DNA of 6,207 nucleotides from positions 1 to 6,207 of the forward strand of contig PKTC01000009.1 of the NCBI GenBank assembly GCA_002869305.1. Reading direction: 5' to 3'. Source of the stretch: Marinilabiliales bacterium (GTDB lineage: Bacteria > Bacteroidota > Bacteroidia > Bacteroidales > UBA12077). Of this stretch, positions 1-5,516 are shown one piece after another; the first letter of the stretch is position 1, and the number at the start of each line of letters is the position of its first letter. Below the pieces are notes generated by a model. It was not told the DNA's origin, did not search any database, and saw only the letters and a program-made list of their open reading frames with translations. A program made the position numbers and the translations under genes.

Positions 1-786
1 AATGTGTTCATATACGGTTTTTAGTTGATTATGTATACTAAGATTGGATCGATTCAAAATCGGTAAAAATATTTGTTCAAGCCATTCCTTACCCAACGAT
101 TTGGGACGATTTAAAGAATAGTAGCTTAATGAATTAAGTTCATTCAAAAGTTGATCGTCTGATTTACCTAAAAAACCTAAAGCTCCGTTTTTGTCGATTG
201 GATGCCCAAGTTTATTTGCCAGGTAGTTTAAAACAATATTTGCAGGACCAATATCATAAGCCACTCTTTTACCCTTATCATCAAATGATATATTAGCAAA
301 ACCTCCTATGTTCATGCAAAAATCATACTCTGGAAAAAGAAATTGATCACCAACTGGTACTAAGGGAGCTCCTTGTCCGCCTAAGGCAACATCAAGTGAT
401 CTGAAATTGCAAATGGTTTTAATGCCGGTTGCTATTGCAATTTCCTGACCATTACCAATTTGTAAGGTAAGTTTTTTGTTTGGTTGATGAAATACTGTAT
501 GACCATGCGAGGCTATTACATCAATTGGCGAAGTACAATTCGTAAGAAAATCTTTTACTGAATTCCCGATGAATCTACCATATTCTTTATCTAATAGTGT
601 TAATTCATAGCCCGATAAGCTAGGCGCCGAACTTAATTTTGTTTGCCAGTCTTTGGAGTATTTAATCGTAAGACTTTTTTCTATTTGAAAACTCCAAACA
701 TTATTATAAGTAAAATTGCAAAGCACAATGTCCAGACCATCTAAGGATGTGCCCGACATGATGCCAACAGCCCGGTAGTTTTTCAT
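1..786 (-). CDS. anmK: Anhydro-N-acetylmuramic acid kinase (AnmK), C-terminus cut by window edge
   Basis: AnmK is a cytoplasmic sugar kinase of cell-wall recycling: it hydrolyses the 1,6-anhydro ring of anhydroMurNAc and phosphorylates it to MurNAc-6-phosphate. The reverse-strand frame starts at ATG 786-784 and stays open for 262 codons to base 1; family members are about 350-370 residues, so roughly the last 100 are missing. Recognisable motifs in order are GIMSGTSLDGLD (residues 8-19, phosphate-binding loop of the ASKHA-type fold), ASHGHTVFHQP (92-102), DVALGGQGAPLVP (132-144), MNIGGFANIS (158-167) and YDIGPANIVLN (177-187). The Asp in the last motif aligns by eye with the D-T/C-GPGN Asp regarded as the catalytic base; GPAN instead of GPGN is a variant I associate with Bacteroidota. 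The start overlaps the stop of the upstream secreted-protein gene by one base (TAATG), so translation is probably coupled. Identity is confident; nothing looks damaged in the visible part. Confidence 0.95.
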   Translation of the reverse strand, partial: MKNYRAVGIMSGTSLDGLDIVLCNFTYNNVWSFQIEKSLTIKYSKDWQTKLSSAPSLSGYELTLLDKEYGRFIGNSVKDFLTNCTSPIDVIASHGHTVFHQPNKKLTLQIGNGQEIAIATGIKTICNFRSLDVALGGQGAPLVPVGDQFLFPEYDFCMNIGGFANISFDDKGKRVAYDIGPANIVLNYLANKLGHPIDKNGALGFLGKSDDQLLNELNSLSYYSLNRPKSLGKEWLEQIFLPILNRSNLSIHNQLKTVYEHI

Positions 787-1490
787 TAATAGTTATTAAG
801 TTGATATTGTATGGTATTATGAATTGCTCTGTCAAGCATTAAGTATAAGTTGTCAGTTTGATTATCCTCTGGAGGTAAAATTTTCATTTCTGTGTTATCA
901 AAACCTTTTAGTAAATATTCATCAATTGCTAATGGATATCTTGGATTCGTTGCACCAATCCATTTAGCTACTGGAATTATTCCTTCGTTATTATATACAG
1001 TAATCTCTATACTTAAGCTTGGATAAACAACAGGATAGTCTCTTTCTTCAAATAGTTCAGGACTTTCGTCTCTTTTGTCTTTAGTTAATGATTCTAGCTT
1101 AATATAAACTCTGAAATAAAATCTTGAATCGCCTTCTTTAATTGCTTGTCTAATGTTGGCGTTAGGATAACCAAAATCGTCGTATTTAACGCTTCGCATA
1201 AATGTGTTAATGGGAAGAATTTCCATTTCCAATTCACGTTCTAGGTTTTCTTTTAGATAATAATAGGTAGTATGGATTAAAACTGCTTTTAATTTTTCAT
1301 TTCCCAGGTCATTGTATGTTTTGATATTATCAATAAAAGGTTCTAATGCTTGAATTTCAGCTTCAAAATCTTTGGAAATGTCCATGTTGTAGCTTATTAA
1401 AGAAAACTGCTTGTTTTTAATGTTTTGTGCATTTGCAACTATAGAAAAAAGTGCAAATAAGATCATTAGATAATATCCTTTAGTTCGCAT
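786..1490 (-). CDS. Secreted/periplasmic protein of unknown function, upstream of anmK
   Basis: I do not recognise this 234-residue protein. It begins with a typical Sec signal peptide: a short basic start (MRTKGYY), a hydrophobic core (residues 8-19) and a probable signal peptidase I site after ANA (residue 21) with Gln at +1, a very common form in Bacteroidota. There is no lipobox Cys, no further membrane segment and no repeat. The mature part is mixed, acidic and rich in Tyr, Glu and Asp; it carries segments that look like alternating strands (for example RFYFRVYIKLE and YPSLSIEITVYNNEG), suggesting a compact alpha/beta soluble domain. It is the first gene of a leftward pair: its TAA (788-786) overlaps the anmK ATG by one base. 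Coupling with a MurNAc-recycling kinase hints at a cell-envelope role, but that is context only. The start at 1490 is supported by the signal peptide falling directly after it; no Shine-Dalgarno is visible. Confidence 0.8.
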   Translation of the reverse strand: MRTKGYYLMILFALFSIVANAQNIKNKQFSLISYNMDISKDFEAEIQALEPFIDNIKTYNDLGNEKLKAVLIHTTYYYLKENLERELEMEILPINTFMRSVKYDDFGYPNANIRQAIKEGDSRFYFRVYIKLESLTKDKRDESPELFEERDYPVVYPSLSIEITVYNNEGIIPVAKWIGATNPRYPLAIDEYLLKGFDNTEMKILPPEDNQTDNLYLMLDRAIHNTIQYQLNNY

Positions 1491-1532
1491 AGAATTGATT
1501 TTAGGTTAATTGGTAAAATTTTAAGCTCAATA

Positions 1533-1565
1533 CAAATTTATAAATTATCGAAAACTTCTCTCTTT
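1533..1565 (-). promoter_or_regulatory. Candidate promoter for the secreted protein-anmK pair
   Basis: On the reverse strand, bases 1540-1533 read TAAATTTG, matching the Bacteroidota -7 consensus TAnnTTTG. This would place the transcription start near 1526, leaving a leader of about 36 bases before the ATG at 1490. The expected -33 TTTG/TTG around 1562-1565 is not well matched (AAAG), so this is a half-supported promoter in a region where AT-richness makes chance matches likely. Confidence 0.35.
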
Positions 1566-1682
1566 ATTATATTAACTTTTTGATAAATACTTTCTCTCAA
1601 ATTTAAGGCCAAACAAATGAGGTTTTTAATTTATATAAAATCAATAAGATAGAATCTAAAAAATAAAAATTTGCAAAAAATA

Positions 1683-1715
1683 TTTGGAGCATATTAAATA
1701 AAATAACTATCTTTG
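1683..1715 (+). promoter_or_regulatory. Bacteroidota-type promoter of the tetR-efflux operon
   Basis: TATCTTTG at 1708-1715 matches the Bacteroidota sigma-ABfr -7 element TAnnTTTG exactly, and TTTG at 1683-1686 matches the -33 element with a 21-base spacer, close to the spacing described for Bacteroides promoters. Transcription should begin near 1720-1724, exactly where the 13-bp repeat array starts, so a protein bound there would block initiation or promoter clearance. The -7 box also lies inside an imperfect dyad (1704-1711 with 1720-1727, 7 of 8 pairs). Confidence 0.65.
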
Positions 1716-1720
1716 ACCAG

Positions 1721-1785
1721 ATGGTTAAAACAAATAGTTAAACAATGTGGTTAAAATATATAGTTAATACATATAGCTTTATGAC
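1721..1785 (+). repeat. Tandem 13-bp direct repeats, candidate TetR operator
   Basis: Units begin at 1721, 1734, 1747 and 1760, exactly 13 bases apart, each opening with (A/G)T(A/G)GTTAA; a fifth, decayed unit (ATAGCTT) begins at 1773. There is also a 26-base super-period: units 1 and 3 share TGGTTAAAA, units 2 and 4 share ATAGTTAA, so 1722-1741 and 1748-1767 agree at 18 of 20 positions. An inverted copy of the core (TAACTAT, 1704-1710) sits next to the -7 box. The position over the predicted transcription start, directly ahead of a TetR-family gene, points to autoregulation. TetR proteins normally bind dyads, so the direct orientation is unusual; binding by another protein cannot be excluded. 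Confidence 0.7.
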
Positions 1786-2404
1786 AGAACATGAAATGAA
1801 TACAGAGCAAAAAATTCTGGATGCTGCGAAAGAAGTATTTCAGCAAAAAGGAATGACCGGTGCAAGAATGCAGGAAATTGCAGATAAAGCGGGAATAAAC
1901 AAGGCTTTATTACATTATTACTACAGAACAAAAGATAAGCTTTTCGAAAAGGTATTTGAATTGGCATTTTCTCTATTTATTCCAAAAGTTAAAGAAATGA
2001 TGATTTCAGATAAACCGGTTTTTGAAAAGATTGAATTTTTTGTAGAGAATTACTTGAATCTACTTCAAAAACATCCTTACATCCCTGGATTTGTAATTAG
2101 TGAATTGAATAGAAATCCAGAGATCTTAGTAAAAATAATTGGAAAGAATATTCAGTTAAAAGAAAATAACCTACTGGAGAAACTTGAAAGGCAGATTTCG
2201 GAGGAAGTGGTAAAGGGAATAATTAAACCTATTAGTGCAGAAAATCTATTGACCAATGTTATCAGTTTATGTCTATTTCCAATTGTTGCAAAACCTATAT
2301 TAAGAGGCGTATTGTTCGAAAATGATGAAAAGATGTACGAAGCATTTCTAGAACAAAGAAGAGATTTTGTGAAAGAATATATTATTAATTCAATTAAAGC
2401 GTGA
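1781..2404 (+). CDS. TetR/AcrR-family transcriptional regulator
   Basis: This is a one-component repressor of the TetR family: an N-terminal DNA-binding helix-turn-helix and a C-terminal helical ligand-binding/dimerisation domain. The HTH is clear soon after the start: KILDAAKEVFQQKGMTGAR leads into MQEIADKAGINKALLHYYY, then the conserved RTKDKLFEKVF. The remainder is helical and variable, as expected for the ligand pocket, so the inducer cannot be read from sequence. Start choice: the frame is open to ATG 1745, but that start places the 13-bp repeat array inside the gene and adds a non-conserved MWLKYIVNTY leader. ATG 1781 (207 residues) or ATG 1796 (202 residues, MNTEQKILDAA) gives the usual family start; neither has a Shine-Dalgarno, so 1781 versus 1796 is undecided. 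The TGA overlaps the next start as TGATG, marking it as first gene of the efflux operon. By analogy with E. coli CecR it probably represses its own operon until a drug-like ligand binds. Confidence 0.92.
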   Translation: MTEHEMNTEQKILDAAKEVFQQKGMTGARMQEIADKAGINKALLHYYYRTKDKLFEKVFELAFSLFIPKVKEMMISDKPVFEKIEFFVENYLNLLQKHPYIPGFVISELNRNPEILVKIIGKNIQLKENNLLEKLERQISEEVVKGIIKPISAENLLTNVISLCLFPIVAKPILRGVLFENDEKMYEAFLEQRRDFVKEYIINSIKA

Positions 2405-3645
2405 TGAAAATATTAGTGTTTGTATTTATAATGATTTCAGGCGGTCTCGGTGCTCAAGAGAATAAGCTTAGTCTCACTGAATGTTATGAGAGGATGCTGA
2501 CAAATTATCCTTTAGTAAATCAAAATGAGATTTATGAGGAAACAAATAATTAAAATATGAAGAATTATCAGGCTGGTTGGTTACCCAATGCTGAACTGAA
2601 TGCAAAAGCAACATATCAGTCTGATGCTATAGATGTTAATATTTCTGCACTTGGAAACAATTTCGGATTTGCTGCAGAAAAAGATCAGTATCAGGCGACC
2701 ATTGATATTAACCAGTTAATTTATGATTGGGGAAGAATAAAGGCTGCAAAACAGTTGGAAAGTAGCGACCTACAGGTTAAACAACAAAATACTCAGGTAG
2801 AGTTGAATAGACTAAAAGAGCAAATCAACCGATTTTATTTTTCAATTTTGATTCTTCAGAAAAATGAAGAGTTAATGATAGTAATGCTTAACGACGTTGA
2901 AAATCAGGAAAAAGTAGTAGAGTCTGCCGTGAAAAATGGTTTAATGCTTAATTCTAACTTAAACTCAATAAAAGCAGAAAAACTAAAGTTAAAACAGAGT
3001 ATTACAGAAATTATAAATCAACGTTTAGCGGCAATACAGATTCTTGCTGAAATTACCGGCATGGATTTAAGTTCTGATGTTGCACTCGAAATGCCTAATT
3101 ATGAGGTTAATGAAGATGCTAAGTTATTCAGACCTGAACATCAGCTATTTGATCTTCAAATGCAAAAGTTAGATGTTTCGGGCAAATTAATAGCAAAACA
3201 AAATGATCCAGTGCTCTATTCATTTGCACAAGTGGGATATGGAAAACCTGGAATGAATATGGTTAACGATGAGTTTGATTCATTTTACATAATAGGAGTT
3301 GGTTTAAGCTGGAATATATGGGACTGGAATCAAACGAAAAGAAAGAAGCAAGTTGCTTTAATCAATAAAGGTCTTATAAATACTCAAAAGGAAACATTTG
3401 ATAAGCAAATAATGATTTCTGTTCATAATGAGCTGGCTAAGATTGCTTCAATGCAAAGCACTATTTTAAGCGATAAAGAAATCATTTCCTTAAGAGAAGA
3501 GGTTACGAAAAGTGCAAGATCAAAATTGGAGAATGGTGCAATTACTTCAACAGATTATGTAACAGAGCTTAGCGCTGAAACACAAGCTAAAATAAATTAC
3601 GAAACACATAAAATACAGTTGATTCAGTCTAAAGTCAACTTTTAA
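2404..3645 (+). pseudogene. TolC-family outer-membrane efflux protein, interrupted by in-frame TAA
   Basis: TolC-family proteins trimerise into an outer-membrane barrel with a periplasmic alpha-helical tunnel, the exit duct of tripartite pumps. The gene starts at ATG 2404, overlapping the tetR stop. Codons 1-18 form a signal peptide (MKILVFVFIMISGGLGAQ) followed by LSLTECYERMLTNYPLV, the usual first helix of Bacteroidota TolC proteins. Codon 50 is TAA (2551-2553); after one more codon the frame continues unchanged from Met 2557 with KNYQAGWLPNAELNAKA and QYQATIDINQLIYDWGRIKAA, then long coiled-coil helices and the second repeat (SWNIWDWNQTKRKK). Reading through the stop gives 413 codons, a normal family length, with no frameshift. 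The break is therefore one nonsense codon, most simply Leu TTA to TAA. Restart at Met 2557, six bases after the stop-codon start, would give 362 residues without a signal peptide, so it should not reach the outer membrane. The end is also uncertain: TAA 3643-3645 is followed in frame by YIKGEI and TAA 3664-3666. A sequencing or assembly error remains possible. Confidence 0.85.
2551..2553 (+). other. Premature in-frame TAA in the TolC-family gene
   Basis: The start at 2404 and the downstream Met at 2557 differ by 153 bases, exactly 51 codons, so both halves are in one frame and only this TAA separates them. Flanking codons read TNN-stop-NMKNYQ; Leu at this place would give the expected continuous first helix (ETNNLNMKNYQAGW). 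Confidence 0.85.
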
Positions 3646-3687
3646 TATATAAAGGGAGAAATTTAATCAAATAAAGATTCTAAAATC

Positions 3688-4569
3688 ATGAAAGCAAAAA
3701 TATTAATATGTGTATTGCCAGTATTATTGGTTGCATGCAATGGTAACGAGAAGGTTTCAGATGCTTCTGGAAATTTCGAAGCAAAAGAAATTATTGTAAG
3801 TGCAGAAGCTCAAGGTAAACTATTGGAGTTTAATATCGAAGAAGGCGATAAGCTATCTAAAGATTTGGTTGTAGGTTATATTGATACTGTTCCTTTGTCT
3901 ATACAGAAAGAACAACTGCAGGCCCAAAAAGAAGTAGTTAAAACCAAGCTGGTAAATGTAAAAGCGCAAATAGAAGTTCAGGAAGAACAAAAAGATAATC
4001 TTGAAGTTGAAAAAAATAGAATAAATAACCTCTATAAGGATAATGCTGCTACACAAAAACAACTCGATGAAATTGAAGGTAATTACAGTGTTTTAGAAAA
4101 GCAAATAGCGACTACTAAAACTCAGATATCATTTATTTCTAAAGAAATGGATGTATACAATAAGCAAATAAAACTAATTGATGATAAAATTAGCAGGGCA
4201 AAAATTACAAATCCAATTAATGGTACTGTACTGGAAAAATATCTTGAAGAAAGCGAAATTGCAATTATTGGAAAAGCATTATACAAAATCGCATACCTCG
4301 ACGAAATTGAATTAAGAATTTATGTTAGTGGAGCTCAACTTTCAACTATTCAAATTGGACAAAAAGTAAGAGTATTAATTGATAAGGATGAAGAATTATA
4401 TAAAGAATATCAGGGTGAAATATTTTGGATTTCTGATCAAACCGAATTTACTCCAAAAATAATTCAAACTAAAGAGGAGAGAGTTAATATGGTTTATGCA
4501 GTTAAAATCAAGGTAAAGAACGATGGGAAGCTTAAAATAGGTATGCCGGCTGAAGTGAAGTTTATTTAA
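3688..4569 (+). CDS. HlyD/YbhG-type membrane fusion protein, lipoprotein
   Basis: This is the periplasmic adaptor that would link an inner-membrane ABC transporter to the TolC-family duct. The 293-residue product starts with a lipoprotein signal peptide whose lipobox is LVAC with Cys17. The first half of the biotinyl-lipoyl-like domain lies at about 30-68 (FEAKEIIVSAEAQGKLLEF, EEGDKLSKD), a long charged coiled-coil hairpin at about 70-170 (the tip that docks on TolC, around YKDNAATQKQLDEIEG), and the returning lipoyl half at about 170-203 (AKITNPINGTVLEKYLEE). The beta-barrel part follows, with the family-typical TKEERVNMVYAVKIKV (261-276) and a GMPAEVKFI end. The gene lies 42 bases after the TAA of the TolC frame and 23 bases before the first ATPase gene. 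No Shine-Dalgarno is evident; a GGGAG at 3654-3658 is about 30 bases upstream and too far. The frame is intact, so damage in the operon is confined to the TolC gene. Closest recognised analogue: E. coli YbhG. Confidence 0.9.
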   Translation: MKAKILICVLPVLLVACNGNEKVSDASGNFEAKEIIVSAEAQGKLLEFNIEEGDKLSKDLVVGYIDTVPLSIQKEQLQAQKEVVKTKLVNVKAQIEVQEEQKDNLEVEKNRINNLYKDNAATQKQLDEIEGNYSVLEKQIATTKTQISFISKEMDVYNKQIKLIDDKISRAKITNPINGTVLEKYLEESEIAIIGKALYKIAYLDEIELRIYVSGAQLSTIQIGQKVRVLIDKDEELYKEYQGEIFWISDQTEFTPKIIQTKEERVNMVYAVKIKVKNDGKLKIGMPAEVKFI

Positions 4570-4592
4570 TATTTATCAATTGAAAATTTGAG

Positions 4593-5513
4593 ATGGTAGA
4601 AACGTTTGATTATATAGTAAATGTAAAAAATCTTAAGAAAAACTACGATAAGGTTGAAGCTGTTAAGGGAGTAAACTTTTCAGTTTCGAAAGGTGAATTG
4701 TTTGGATTAATTGGTCCTGATGGTGCGGGCAAAACAAGTATTTTCAGAATACTTACAACACTTATGTTTCCAACAGAAGGATCTGTTTCAATGATGAATC
4801 TCGATGTGGTTAAAGAATATAAAGAAATCAGAAATAGTTTAGGATATATGCCACAAAGATTTTCTCTTTATCAGGATCTTTCGGTTGAAGAGAATCTTGA
4901 ATTTTTTGCCAGAATATTTGGAACAAGCATTGAAGAAAATTACGATTTAATAAAAGATATCTATATTCAAATTGAACCATTTAAAAATAGATTAGCAGGA
5001 CAACTTTCCGGTGGTATGAAACAAAAATTGGCTCTTTCATGTGCTTTAATCCATAGCCCGGAGATTTTAATATTGGATGAACCAACAACGGGTGTTGATG
5101 CTGTTTCGAGAAAGGAATTTTGGGAAATGCTTATTCGCTTAAAAGAAAAGGGCATCACTATTTTGGTATCAACACCGTACATGGATGAAGCCAATCTATG
5201 CGACCGGGTTGCATTAATTCAAAATGGAGAAATCATGTCTATTGATACTCCCGATAAGATTATTGGCAAGTTTGGAAGAAAACTTTGGGCTGTAAAATCA
5301 GATAATATCTACAAACTTATTCAAGATTTAAAATCCGAAGATATTATTGATACTGTTTTTCCTTTTGGAGAATATCTTCATATAACTGTAAAATCTGAAG
5401 AAGAGAATTTAAGTGAATTGAACTCAGTTTTAGAACAAAAAGGGCACACAGGCATTGAAATGCAATTAATAGATGCAAATATTGAAGACTGTTTCATGGA
5501 ACTAATGCAGTAA
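4593..5513 (+). CDS. ABC transporter ATP-binding protein 1 (YbhF N-half type, degenerate H-loop)
   Basis: This is a cytoplasmic ATPase subunit of an ABC-2 type exporter, 306 residues with a complete nucleotide-binding domain: Walker A GPDGAGKTS (41-49), Q-loop Gln88 in YMPQRFSLY, signature LSGGM (138-142), Walker B ILILDEP with catalytic Glu163, and D-loop TGVDA (166-170). The H-loop reads VSTPYMDEA, with Pro195 where the switch His normally stands. This looks like a subfamily trait rather than damage, since the rest of the domain is well kept. A C-terminal extension of about 80 residues (from KLWAVKSD onward) is the usual DrrA/YbhF-like accessory domain. In E. coli the matching domain is fused to a second ATPase in YbhF; here the second is a separate gene three bases downstream. 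The start at 4593 is the only reasonable Met before Walker A; no Shine-Dalgarno is visible. It is expected to form a heterodimer with the next gene product. Confidence 0.93.
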   Translation: MVETFDYIVNVKNLKKNYDKVEAVKGVNFSVSKGELFGLIGPDGAGKTSIFRILTTLMFPTEGSVSMMNLDVVKEYKEIRNSLGYMPQRFSLYQDLSVEENLEFFARIFGTSIEENYDLIKDIYIQIEPFKNRLAGQLSGGMKQKLALSCALIHSPEILILDEPTTGVDAVSRKEFWEMLIRLKEKGITILVSTPYMDEANLCDRVALIQNGEIMSIDTPDKIIGKFGRKLWAVKSDNIYKLIQDLKSEDIIDTVFPFGEYLHITVKSEEENLSELNSVLEQKGHTGIEMQLIDANIEDCFMELMQ

Positions 5514-5516
5514 GAA

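Larger units (their letters stand above)
1491..1780. other. Divergent intergenic regulatory region
   Basis: This stretch separates the leftward secreted-protein/anmK pair from the rightward tetR-efflux operon. It is extremely AT-rich with no convincing coding potential. It contains a candidate leftward promoter near 1533-1540, a good rightward promoter at 1683-1715 and the 13-bp repeat array from 1721. The middle (about 1545-1680) shows no hairpin, RNA gene or repeat that I can support. Confidence 0.7.

Noticed and set aside
1541..1680. Small RNA, riboswitch or terminator in the AT-rich intergenic middle
   Set aside because: No GC-containing hairpin, T-run terminator or recognisable aptamer core could be found; composition alone explains the short A/T runs.
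1779..1967. Reverse-strand frame of 62 codons
   Set aside because: It lies wholly antisense to the conserved HTH of the TetR gene and shows no family-like sequence; it is a shadow frame.
2551..3645. Recoding of TAA as a sense codon (alternative genetic code)
   Set aside because: TAA ends the adaptor, ATPase 1 and secreted-protein genes here in positions that fit normal protein ends and gene junctions, so genome-wide recoding is not supported; a local nonsense change is simpler.
2557..3645. An intact TolC gene starting at Met 2557
   Set aside because: It would lack a signal peptide and the first part of the first helix, both of which are present in frame directly upstream.
3646..3687. Internal terminator or promoter between the TolC and adaptor genes
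   Set aside because: The 42 bases show no hairpin and no TAnnTTTG box; part of it is better explained as the lost TolC C-terminal codons.
3853..4062. Reverse-strand frame of 69 codons, hydrophobic
   Set aside because: It is antisense to the lysine/glutamate-rich coiled coil of the adaptor; Phe/Leu-rich composition is the expected mirror of Lys/Glu codons.
4967..5194. Reverse-strand frame of 75 codons
   Set aside because: It is antisense to the signature and Walker B region of ATPase 1, with no independent support.
5166..5200. Pro195 of ATPase 1 as a damaging mutation
   Set aside because: The surrounding STPYMDEA block is otherwise fully kept and the partner ATPase carries the matching signature change, so it is better read as a subfamily trait.
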